Part shown: positions 30,308 through 37,065 of the stretch, in pieces
Layout of the letters: the number at the start of each line of letters is the position of its first letter
How positions within the stretch are numbered: the first letter of the stretch is position 1
Source of the DNA: an uncultured Eubacteriales bacterium
GTDB taxonomy: Bacteria > Bacillota > Clostridia > Oscillospirales > CAG-382
DNA: 37,065 bases
Direction: 5' to 3'
Assembly: GCA_900548115.1 (NCBI GenBank)
Contig: URJL01000019.1
Span: 1 to 37,065, forward strand
Translations under genes and position numbers: made by a program
The notes under the pieces: model-generated
What the model was told of the DNA's origin: nothing
Seen by the model: only the letters and a program-made list of their open reading frames with translations
Databases searched by the model: none

Positions 30308-31033
30308 TTACAACAGACGCGCCGCCGCAAGAGAAGCAAAATCCGTGTAGGAATCGATGCAAAGATACGGAAAATCCGAACGATAGACCGCCTCGTCGTT
30401 GCCGCCCGTGCCGTAATCGTCGCCGATGTACAAAACCTCGTCGTGCGAAAGTCCGTTTTCCTTACAGTAAAGGTCAAGCGCGTAATACTTATTATACGGC
30501 TTGGGCGCCATGTCAAAGGACGACGAACCGCCGACAAAGACGTTGTATTCGGGAAACGCGCGGCACACCTCGTCGTAGATCTTTCTTCTTTTGGAACGGT
30601 CGGGATCAAACGAAAGCTTATCCTCCGCCGCCGCTTTTGTTCCCAAAAGAGCAAAGGTGAGACAGCCCGACGGATGGTATTCCACGCTGTCGCCGGCAAA
30701 ATGCGTATATCCGTATTTCTCGCGGAAATAGGCGGCGGTCTTTTCGACCTTTTCGCGGTCGATCGGAAAATGCTCGTCGCGCAGAATGTCGGGAAGCCCC
30801 GTCTTCTCATTGTATTTTCCGTATTGAAGCCCGTAATTTCCGATAATGTCGAGCGGATATGCGCCCATCTGATTGAAAATGCGCATGACCTGCCCCGCTC
30901 CGACCATAAGAAGCGTATACCGCTCGGCAAGACGGTCGAGGGCGGCTTTGTTTTCCGCGCCGAGCGGCGTCTTGTGCTGGGTTAAAGTGCCGTCGAGATC
31001 CATCGCGACGACCGAATACGGCTTTCGATCCAT
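30308..31033 (-). CDS. HAD-IIB family phosphatase, phosphomannomutase-like
   Basis: This 241-residue haloacid-dehalogenase-superfamily enzyme has the nucleophile Asp12 and acid Asp14 in MDLDGTLT, a IIB cap domain (about 85-185), and a late motif GDDYGTGGNDEAV. The last resembles eukaryotic-type phosphomannomutase (GGND), so the substrate is probably a hexose phosphate; a phosphatase or mutase role cannot be told apart. ATG 31,033 follows GGGGAAAG. It is divergent from a DeoR regulator with overlapping promoters, which points to control by that regulator and fits a sugar phosphate as signal. Confidence 0.85.
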   Translation of the reverse strand: MDRKPYSVVAMDLDGTLTQHKTPLGAENKAALDRLAERYTLLMVGAGQVMRIFNQMGAYPLDIIGNYGLQYGKYNEKTGLPDILRDEHFPIDREKVEKTAAYFREKYGYTHFAGDSVEYHPSGCLTFALLGTKAAAEDKLSFDPDRSKRRKIYDEVCRAFPEYNVFVGGSSSFDMAPKPYNKYYALDLYCKENGLSHDEVLYIGDDYGTGGNDEAVYRSDFPYLCIDSYTDFASLAAARLL

Positions 31034-31065
31034 TTTTATCTTTCCCCGTCCTTTTCTCTTTTTTA

Positions 31066-31116
31066 TTGACATTTTTCTCTGTCGGTAGTATACTCTATTT
31101 GGGCTTAATAAATCAA
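31066..31116. promoter_or_regulatory. Overlapping divergent promoters of HAD and deoR-type genes
   Basis: Plus strand: TTGACA (31,066-31,071), 17 bp, TATACT (31,089-31,094). Minus strand: TTGATT (31,111-31,116), 18 bp, TATACT (31,087-31,092). Both -10 boxes share the palindrome AGTATACT, so polymerase cannot sit on both at once. Confidence 0.8.
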
Positions 31117-31207
31117 CACTTTGTCAAAAGTCGGTCAAAAAACGGCGATTTTGCAAGAAAAACGCTTCAAAACATCAAAATCCGTCATTTTCACGGAGGT
31201 ATGCGCT

Positions 31208-31963
31208 ATGCTGAAAAACCGAAGAGAACAGGAGATTCTGCATTTGATGAAAGCGGGCGGCTTTGTCAGCGTAAAGGAGCTGTGCGCAAAGCTTTATGCA
31301 AGTGAATCGGCGATCCGCCGCGACCTTACCGCCCTTGAGAAAAAAGGACTTTTGCGCAAGGTTTACGGCGGTGCGGAACCGATCTCGAATTTTCGGCACA
31401 TTCCGCCGTTCCCCGAGCGTTCGCACCAAAACGCCGACGCGAAAAGAACCATCGCCGAAAAGGCAAAAAACCTCATTCACGACGGAAACATTTTGTTTTT
31501 GGATCAATCCTCCACCTCGTATTATCTGGCGGAAAAAATCGCGGGCAACGCAACGCTGACCGTCGTGACCAACAACATTGAAATTGTCGGTCTGCTTTCC
31601 GAGACTTCTCTCACGGTGATTTCTTCGGGCGGAACGCTGAGCCGCGATAACCGCAATTGCCTTTTGGGCGCCGACGCGCGGGGGACTTTCGAAAGGATGT
31701 ACGCGGACATCGCCTTTTTTTCGACAAAATCGCTGTCCTTCGACGGGATCGTCTCCGACTGTTCGCGGGAGGAGGTAACGGTGCGGGAGGCAATGCTGCA
31801 AAACTGCGCAAAACGGGTCTTTCTCTGCGACAGCGAAAAGCTCGGCCGCCGCTCGCCCTACACCCAAACGAGCCTTTCAAAGGTCGACGTGTGGGTGTGC
31901 GAAAAAGCCCCCGACGAGAACGTAGAATTTCGCGTTCTTTTCCCGTCGCTTGAAATTTTATGA
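31208..31963 (+). CDS. DeoR/GlpR-family transcriptional regulator
   Basis: This 251-residue regulator has an N-terminal winged helix-turn-helix (REQEILHLMKAGGFVSVKEL, then ESAIRRDLTALEKKGLLRKVYGGA, about 5-57) and a DeoR-type sensor domain (about 75-235) with LDQSSTSYYLAEKI, TNNIEI and DSEKLG, the sugar-phosphate-binding pattern. It probably represses the divergent HAD gene and itself. ATG 31,208 follows CGGAGGT; the longer frame to 31,121 is not supported. The ligand is likely a phosphorylated sugar. Confidence 0.92.
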   Translation: MLKNRREQEILHLMKAGGFVSVKELCAKLYASESAIRRDLTALEKKGLLRKVYGGAEPISNFRHIPPFPERSHQNADAKRTIAEKAKNLIHDGNILFLDQSSTSYYLAEKIAGNATLTVVTNNIEIVGLLSETSLTVISSGGTLSRDNRNCLLGADARGTFERMYADIAFFSTKSLSFDGIVSDCSREEVTVREAMLQNCAKRVFLCDSEKLGRRSPYTQTSLSKVDVWVCEKAPDENVEFRVLFPSLEIL

Positions 31964-31969
31964 TTTTTT

Positions 31970-32011
31970 CCGCCGTTTCACCGATTATTTACGGAAACGG
32001 CGGTATTTTTT
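31970..32011 (+). terminator. Terminator of the DeoR gene
   Basis: CCGCCGTTTC (31,970-31,979) and GAAACGGCGG (31,994-32,003) pair around a 14-nt loop and are followed by TATTTTTTA. Confidence 0.85.
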
Positions 32012-32012
32012 A

Positions 32013-32041
32013 TTGCCATTTCGGGAAAATTCATGTATAAT
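32013..32041 (+). promoter_or_regulatory. Promoter of the yfmF-yfmH-lgt-folD operon
   Basis: TTGCCA (32,013-32,018) and TATAAT (32,036-32,041) are separated by 17 bp, with an extended TG before the -10. Four genes follow with gaps of 16 bp or less. Confidence 0.85.
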
Positions 32042-32112
32042 AGGAAGAAGTACAATAGGGAAAAGTTTTGTCTTGTTTCGATACAATAGCGATAACAGAA
32101 CGGAGGTACTGT

Positions 32113-33399
32113 ATGAAACGAATCCATTTATCGCAAGGGTGCGCCCTTACGATCATCCCGTCGGACAAATTCAAAACCGAATATTTCGATTTTAATCTGA
32201 TCCTTCCTCTGCGGGAGGAGACCGCGTCGTACGCGGCGCTTTTGCCTGCGGTTTTAAGGCGCGGGTGTGAAAAATATCCCACCATGGCGAGTCTTACGAA
32301 GCATCTCGATTATCTTTACTCCACCGGCTTTTCGACGCGTGTTTTAAAGCGCGGTGAAAATCAGATACTCGGCTTTACGATGGATTTTCTGCGCGATGCG
32401 CTCGTCCCCGACGGAAAGAGCCTCGGTGAAGACGTCTTTGCCGCTCTGCACGCCGTTTTATTCGAGCCGCTTCTCGAAAACGGCGCTTTCAAGGGCGAAT
32501 ATGTCGAAAGCGAAAAGAAAAATCAGATCGATGCAATCCGTTCGCTCATCAACAACAAAAACGCCTACGCCATGAAAAAATGCCACGAGGCAATGTGCCG
32601 CGGAAGCTATTTTGCCGTGAGCGAAAACGGTACGGAAAAGGGTGTTTCGGCGATCACGGGAAAGGCACTTTACGATTTTTACAAAAAGCTTTTCAAAACG
32701 GCGCAGATCGAGCTTTACTACGTCGGCACCGCGGCGGAGGAAAAAGTCGTTTCGTGGTCAAAGACGCTTCTTTGCGGCGTGGAGCGGGAACCGAAGGAGC
32801 TTATCCCGACGGCGGTATTCAAGCGCGAAAGGACCGACGTGAACGAGCTTTGCGAGGAAATGGAGGTCGCACAGGGAAAACTGATTCTTGGCTTTTCCTC
32901 GGGACACTCCTTAAAGGATCCCGATTACACCGTCTACAATCTCTTCAACGAGCTGTACGGCGGCTCGCCCACAAGCAAGCTGTTTGACAACGTGCGCGAA
33001 AAGATGAGCCTTTGCTACTACTGCCGTTCGATTCCCGAGGCACACAAGGGGATTCTTACCGTTGCAAGCGGAATCGAGGTCGAAAACCGCGACCGCGCCG
33101 TTTCGGAAATTCTGCATCAGCTGGAGCTTACCAAGCAGGGAAACATTTCCGACGAGGAGCTTCTCGCGGCGAAAAAATCGCTCGTCAATTCGTATCGTCA
33201 GCTGTATGACGACAACGCCGGTATGGCACTTTGGTATCTGTCCCGTCGTATTGCGGGCAGCGAAAGGACGCTTGAGGATGTGATCGAAGAGATCGGGCGC
33301 GTCACAAAGGAGCAGGTTGCCCGTTGTGCCGCCGATACGGTTCTCGACACGATCTTCTTCCTGAAGGGCACCTTGAAGAACGGAGGGAATGAGGAATGA
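32113..33399 (+). CDS. yfmF: YfmF (YmfF)-like M16-family protein, non-catalytic partner
   Basis: This 428-residue protein has the two-lobed M16 peptidase fold but no HxxEH zinc motif, so it is the inactive partner of the next gene's product. In Bacillus the pair is associated with the 5-aminopentanol modification of elongation factor P. Recognisable blocks are GRxxNQIDAIRSLINNKNAY-type residues near 130-155 and the loop YGGSPTSKLFDNVREKMSLCYY (about 280-300, given here in part). ATG 32,113 follows CGGAGGT. Its stop overlaps the start of the next gene (ATGA). Confidence 0.88.
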   Translation: MKRIHLSQGCALTIIPSDKFKTEYFDFNLILPLREETASYAALLPAVLRRGCEKYPTMASLTKHLDYLYSTGFSTRVLKRGENQILGFTMDFLRDALVPDGKSLGEDVFAALHAVLFEPLLENGAFKGEYVESEKKNQIDAIRSLINNKNAYAMKKCHEAMCRGSYFAVSENGTEKGVSAITGKALYDFYKKLFKTAQIELYYVGTAAEEKVVSWSKTLLCGVEREPKELIPTAVFKRERTDVNELCEEMEVAQGKLILGFSSGHSLKDPDYTVYNLFNELYGGSPTSKLFDNVREKMSLCYYCRSIPEAHKGILTVASGIEVENRDRAVSEILHQLELTKQGNISDEELLAAKKSLVNSYRQLYDDNAGMALWYLSRRIAGSERTLEDVIEEIGRVTKEQVARCAADTVLDTIFFLKGTLKNGGNEE

Positions 33400-34673
33400 G
33401 CGTGTTTACTTTAAAAGAGAATAAAAAAATCGACGAACGCTATTACGAAGCGCGCCATAAGAGCGGACTGCGTATTTACGTTATTCCGAAGAATCACGGA
33501 ACGGGCTATGCCGCATTCGGAACCGATTTCGGCTCGATCGACAACCGTTTTTCGGTCGGCGGAAACGAATATACTCTGCCCGACGGCATTGCTCATTTTT
33601 TGGAGCACAAGCTGTTTGAAAACGAAAACGGCGTGGACACCTTCAAGCTGTACGCCGAATACGGTGCCGACGCCAACGCCTACACCTCGAGCGACAAAAC
33701 CGTTTATCTTTTCTCGGCGGCACAAAATATGAAGGAGTCGCTGAAGATCCTGCTCGATTTCGTAACGCACCCCTATTTCACAAAAGAAACGGTGCAAAAG
33801 GAGCAGGGCATTATCGGTCAGGAGATCCGCATGTACGACGACAACCCCGGCTGGCGGCTGTATTTCAACATGCTCACGGCGTTGTATCACAACCATCCTG
33901 CCCGCATCGACACGGCGGGCACGGTTAAGACCATTGCCGAGATAACCCCCGAGCTTTTATACCGCGCCTACAACACTTTTTACAATCTTCACAACATGGC
34001 GCTTTGCGTCTGCGGCAGCATCGACCCCGAGGAGGTTCTGCGTGTCGCCGACGAGGTGCTGTGCGACGCGCCCGAGATTGAACCCGTTCGCCTTTTCCCC
34101 GACGAACCCGACACCGTTTATCAAAAGGAGATCACGCAGAAATTAAAGGTCTCCATGCCGCTGTTCTCGGTCGGAATCAAGGACACGCATCAGCCGTCAA
34201 GCGGAAACGCGCTTGCCAAAAAAACGGCGGAATACGAAATTCTTCTCGAGCTTTTGTTCGGCAAGGCGTCGGATTTTTACACCCGTCTTTACGAATCGGG
34301 CGACATCAATTCCGCTTTTTCGTGCGGCTACGAAGCGCACAAAAATTTCGGCTTCTGCGAAATTTCGGGCTATTCCGATCATCCCGACAAGGTTTACGGC
34401 GAAATTCTCGCCGAGATCGAGCGCTTCCGCACGGCGGGCTTTAACGAAGAGGATTTCGAACGCACAAAGCGCGTCTTTTACGCTTCGTGCATCCGCTCGT
34501 TCAACAGCACCGAGGAGATCGCCAACGAATTTTTGGCGGACGTTTTCCGCGGCTATGATATGCTCGATTATCCCGAGATCATCGCGTCGGTCACACTTTC
34601 GGATATAAGAGCGCGCTTTGCGGACTTTACGGAGGATCATATCGTGTTGTCGAAGATTCTCCCGACCGATTGA
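33396..34673 (+). CDS. yfmH: YfmH (YmfH)-like M16-family zinc peptidase
   Basis: This 425-residue member keeps the inverted zinc motif: His67, Glu70 and His71 in AHFLEH, with Glu143 as the likely third ligand (GQEIRMYDDNPG). It is annotated elsewhere with its partner as needed for EF-P modification; a general peptidase role is also possible. The start overlaps the yfmF stop, with GGAGGGAATG upstream. The spacing between Glu136 and Glu143 equals that of pitrilysin's Glu162/Glu169 pair. It lies before lgt by 16 bp. Confidence 0.92.
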   Translation: MSVFTLKENKKIDERYYEARHKSGLRIYVIPKNHGTGYAAFGTDFGSIDNRFSVGGNEYTLPDGIAHFLEHKLFENENGVDTFKLYAEYGADANAYTSSDKTVYLFSAAQNMKESLKILLDFVTHPYFTKETVQKEQGIIGQEIRMYDDNPGWRLYFNMLTALYHNHPARIDTAGTVKTIAEITPELLYRAYNTFYNLHNMALCVCGSIDPEEVLRVADEVLCDAPEIEPVRLFPDEPDTVYQKEITQKLKVSMPLFSVGIKDTHQPSSGNALAKKTAEYEILLELLFGKASDFYTRLYESGDINSAFSCGYEAHKNFGFCEISGYSDHPDKVYGEILAEIERFRTAGFNEEDFERTKRVFYASCIRSFNSTEEIANEFLADVFRGYDMLDYPEIIASVTLSDIRARFADFTEDHIVLSKILPTD

Positions 34674-34689
34674 ATCGAGGGGGAAAAAT

Positions 34690-35601
34690 ATGAGCAGTCA
34701 AATTTCCTTTCCCGGGCTTTCGATCCCGCCCTTTACGGTAAATCCCGTTGCGTTTTCGGTCGGGGGGATTGAGATTCGGTGGTACGGCGTTATCATCGTG
34801 CTCGGCATCATTGCGGGCTTTTCTTACGCTGCCTACCGTGCAAAGCAGAGCGGACTGTCCTTGGACGACATGCTCGATTACGTGCTGATCGCGCTGCCGC
34901 TCGGCATTATCTGCGCACGGCTGTATTACGTCGTGTTTTTCAACGACGGAAGCTACAAGACCTTTTACGACGTCATTGCGATTTGGGAAGGGGGTCTTGC
35001 CATCTACGGCGGCGTTCTCGGCGGACTTCTCGGTATGTTTTTGGTTTCACGGCACAAAAAGAACAAATTTCGCGCCGTGCTCGACTGCTTTGCGCCGGGT
35101 GTCATGATCGGACAGATCTTCGGGCGCTGGGGCAACTTTTTCAACGCCGAAGCATACGGAACGCTCGATCATATCGATTTTCCTTTCATCGGACGCATCT
35201 TCACTCCGCACTTTGAGGAAAATTACCCTCTTCGCATGGTGATCGAAAACGGATTTGTCGGAAAAATCGCCGTACATCCGACTTTCCTTTACGAGTCGGT
35301 GTGGAATCTTTTGGGGCTTCTCCTGATCCATCTCTTTTTCAATCGCAAGCGCTTTGACGGAGAAGTTGCGCTTTGGTATTTTGCCTGGTACGGCTTCGGA
35401 CGCTTCTTTATCGAGGGAATGCGCGACGACAGTCTTATGCTCGGCTCGTTCCGCGTTTCACAAATTTTAGCGCTTGTCCTTTTTGCGGCAAGCATCGTCT
35501 TGATCGTTATCGGAAGCAAAAAGGCAAAGAAAAACGCGGGGATTCTCGACGGATATATCACGCAGTTTGAAAAGTCGGACAAAACCGACGGGGAGGAATA
35601 A
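34690..35601 (+). CDS. lgt: Prolipoprotein diacylglyceryl transferase Lgt
   Basis: This 303-residue membrane enzyme moves a diacylglyceryl group from phosphatidylglycerol to the lipobox cysteine of prolipoproteins. About seven membrane helices are visible. The signature GRWGNFFNAEAYG and the second arginine block YGFGRFFIEGMR are intact, as is HPTFLYES. At the place of the E. coli His103 loop (HGG) the sequence is IYGG, a Tyr variant. ATG 34,690 follows GAGGGGG. A charged tail of about 35 residues ends the protein. It lies 16 bp after yfmH and 1 bp before folD. Confidence 0.96.
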   Translation: MSSQISFPGLSIPPFTVNPVAFSVGGIEIRWYGVIIVLGIIAGFSYAAYRAKQSGLSLDDMLDYVLIALPLGIICARLYYVVFFNDGSYKTFYDVIAIWEGGLAIYGGVLGGLLGMFLVSRHKKNKFRAVLDCFAPGVMIGQIFGRWGNFFNAEAYGTLDHIDFPFIGRIFTPHFEENYPLRMVIENGFVGKIAVHPTFLYESVWNLLGLLLIHLFFNRKRFDGEVALWYFAWYGFGRFFIEGMRDDSLMLGSFRVSQILALVLFAASIVLIVIGSKKAKKNAGILDGYITQFEKSDKTDGEE

Positions 35602-35602
35602 A

Positions 35603-36466
35603 ATGGCAGTTATCATCGACGGAAAAGCGACCGGCGCCGCAACCCGCAGGGCGCTTGCAGAGAAAACAAAGGAATTTATCAAAAAAACGGGCATAACGCC
35701 CGGGCTTGCGGTGGTTCTTGTGGGCGAAGACCCCGCGTCGCAGATCTATGTGCGCAACAAAAAGCGCGCATGCGAAGAGGTGGGCTACCATTCGTTCGAA
35801 TACACGCTTCCCGAAAAGACGACCGAGGAAGAATTGCTTCACCTTATCGAAAAGCTGAACCGTGACGAGGCGGTTCACGGCATTTTGGTGCAGTCGCCCG
35901 TCCCGAACGGGATCGACGAAAAGAAGATCCAGCGCGCCATTCTTCCCGAAAAGGACGTCGACGCGTTTCACCCCGTGAACGTCGGAAAGATTATGATCGG
36001 CGATTATGATTTCGTGCCGTGTACCCCTGCGGGCATTACGGTTCTGCTCGACGCATACGGAATCGAAACGGCGGGCAAAAAATGCGTCGTGATCGGACGG
36101 AGCGACATTGTCGGAAAGCCGATGGCGCTGTTGATGCTTCACCGCAACTGCACGGTCACGATCTGTCATTCCAAAACAAAAGATCTTGCCGCCGAGACAA
36201 AAGCCGCCGATATCGTCATTGTCGCCGTCGGAAAAGCAAATTTTGTGACGGGCGATATGCTGAAGGAGGGTGCGGTCGTGATCGACGTCGGCATGAACCG
36301 CGACGAAAACGGCAAGCTGTGCGGCGACTGCGAATTTTCCTCGTGCGAAAAAAAAGCGTCGTACATAACCCCCGTTCCCGGCGGGGTCGGACCGATGACC
36401 ATTACCATGCTCATGCAAAACACCCTGAAAGCGGCGGAGCTTTTTGCGGAAAAAGGAAAAGAATAA
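35603..36466 (+). CDS. folD: Bifunctional methylenetetrahydrofolate dehydrogenase/cyclohydrolase FolD
   Basis: This 287-residue enzyme interconverts 5,10-methylene-, methenyl- and 10-formyl-tetrahydrofolate using NADP+. The catalytic Lys53 lies in IYVRNKKRACEEVG, with Tyr49 before it; VQSPVPNGID and DVDAFHPVNVG mark the folate site, VVIGRSDIVGKPMA is the Rossmann loop and PGGVGPMTITML ends the core. The second loop is VQSPVP rather than the commoner VQLPLP. ATG 35,603 follows GGGGAGGAATAAA, one base after lgt. It ends the operon. Confidence 0.97.
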   Translation: MAVIIDGKATGAATRRALAEKTKEFIKKTGITPGLAVVLVGEDPASQIYVRNKKRACEEVGYHSFEYTLPEKTTEEELLHLIEKLNRDEAVHGILVQSPVPNGIDEKKIQRAILPEKDVDAFHPVNVGKIMIGDYDFVPCTPAGITVLLDAYGIETAGKKCVVIGRSDIVGKPMALLMLHRNCTVTICHSKTKDLAAETKAADIVIVAVGKANFVTGDMLKEGAVVIDVGMNRDENGKLCGDCEFSSCEKKASYITPVPGGVGPMTITMLMQNTLKAAELFAEKGKE

Positions 36467-36475
36467 AAAACACAG

Positions 36476-36516
36476 AACGCGTCGGCAAAGAGTATTCTTT
36501 GCCGACGCGTTTTTTT
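36476..36516 (+). terminator. Terminator after folD
   Basis: A 16-bp perfect stem (36,476-36,491 with 36,496-36,511) and GTAT loop is followed by T residues. The A-rich 5' side could also serve the minus strand. Confidence 0.92.
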
Positions 36517-36567
36517 GCAGCGGTTCCGCCGGGTTCAAGCGAAAACGCCGCTCCTGCCTTTTTGTCT

Positions 36568-36903
36568 TTACGAAAGTCTGCCGCCGTTGATTTTCCGCAG
36601 GCAATCGATCGCGCTTCTTGCCGTTTTCCGATCGATCTGCTCCATGGTACTGCCCTCGTTATAGCGGTCGACGCAAAAGACGATATGCCCGCCGAGAGCG
36701 GGATTGAGAATGCGCGACAGGCTTCCCGCCTTGCCGCACGCGTGATAGCTCACGGCGGTTTTGAGCTCTTTTCTCAAAGCCGTCATGGCTTTGAAGCTTT
36801 CGATCAGATCGTCTTCGTTTGCCGCGACGGTCACGATCTTTATAATGTCGGGCTTTCGCTTCTCCAAAAACAAGGCAAGCTCGACGACCTGTTCGCATTT
36901 CAT
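36568..36903 (-). CDS. aroD: Type I 3-dehydroquinate dehydratase, C-terminal half only
   Basis: The 111 readable residues match the second half of type I dehydroquinase, which turns 3-dehydroquinate into 3-dehydroshikimate in the shikimate pathway. The Schiff-base lysine is Lys22 (DIIKIVT); Arg64 (LSRIL), Ser85 and Gln89 (GSTMEQ) fall at the substrate-binding positions. The family is about 250 residues, so the N-terminal half, including the catalytic histidine, is missing. The ATG at 36,903 is only the first methionine after a break: upstream sequence is antisense to an unrelated AraC fragment. The gene is cut by a join, probably artificial. Confidence 0.75.
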   Translation of the reverse strand: MKCEQVVELALFLEKRKPDIIKIVTVAANEDDLIESFKAMTALRKELKTAVSYHACGKAGSLSRILNPALGGHIVFCVDRYNEGSTMEQIDRKTARSAIDCLRKINGGRLS

Positions 36904-36906
36904 GGG

Positions 36907-37013
36907 AATGCCGGGATGGCAGCCATGACGCCCTATTCGACGGTTTGGTTCCGCAAGGTCTTTCGCGAGGTCACGGGAATGTCGCCGATCCGTTATATCC
37001 GCACCATGAAGAT
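36907..37013 (+). pseudogene. Fragment of an AraC-family helix-turn-helix
   Basis: The plus frame here reads MTPYSTVWFRKVFREVTG, then MSPIRYIRTMKM, the first helix-turn-helix and linker of an AraC protein. It has no beginning and no second helix-turn-helix: after MKM the sequence changes to AT-rich code with no homology. It lies head to head with the cut aroD. Either it is an assembly or amplification chimera or a rearranged remnant; the former is more likely at a contig end. Confidence 0.6.
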
Positions 37014-37065
37014 GTGTTTTTATATTTTAGCAATATTTTGCATTATTAAAAATACAAAGCTCTTT
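37014..37065. other. AT-rich tail of different composition
   Basis: The last 52 bases are about four-fifths A or T, unlike the rest of the window. No gene or site is recognised. The change is abrupt and coincides with loss of the AraC match, so it is probably a second join. Confidence 0.5.

Noticed and set aside
36568..36903. A complete small 111-residue protein
   Set aside because: It aligns to only the second half of type I dehydroquinase and lacks the catalytic histidine region.

Overview
The window looks like a bacterial contig from the Bacillota, most likely an uncultured gut- or anaerobe-type clostridium. This is inferred from strong GGAGG ribosome binding sites, sigma-A promoters with 16-18 bp spacers, a TPP riboswitch on a ThiT-type ECF substrate-binding gene, YitT, the YfmF/YfmH pair and a V-type rather than F-type ATPase operon. 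Base composition is a little above 50% GC by eye and even across the genes. Both ends are artefactual or suspect: bases 1-50 are Illumina Nextera adapter with index, and from about 36,905 to the right end unrelated pieces are joined.

Left third (51-13,067). An oleate hydratase gene, cut off by the adapter, lies behind TetR and AraC regulators on the same strand. Next come the scar of a deleted gene, a cytoplasmic GH13 alpha-amylase-family enzyme divergent from its own AraC regulator across a palindrome-rich promoter region, and a TPP-riboswitch-controlled thiamine transporter gene. A COG2509 flavoprotein with a four-cysteine motif follows. After it is a plus-strand operon: yigZ, esterase, GH5 glycosidase, second paralogous esterase. 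None of these has a signal peptide, so they look like enzymes for imported, acetylated oligosaccharides. A DUF3298-type protein closes the region.

Centre (13,173-21,924). One nine-gene operon encodes a complete V/A-type ATPase in the order H(G)-I-K-E-C-F-A-B-D, with a clear promoter and terminator. The K ring subunit keeps the residues that bind Na+ in Enterococcus NtpK, so a sodium pump or synthase is likely. Three of the nine genes lack a usable ATG start.

Right third. After yitT comes the most unusual locus: a minus-strand operon alr - PduB-like microcompartment shell protein - short UxuA/ManD-like dehydratase - clan-A glycosidase (27,706 to 23,036). No other shell protein is visible. A sodium-coupled NSS transporter is divergent from alr. 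Further right are a degraded surface-protein tail, a cluster of hairpins, tRNA-Arg(ACG), a HAD phosphatase and a DeoR regulator sharing overlapping divergent promoters, and the operon yfmF-yfmH-lgt-folD. The window ends in the C-terminal half of a type I 3-dehydroquinate dehydratase, an AraC helix-turn-helix fragment and an AT-rich tail.
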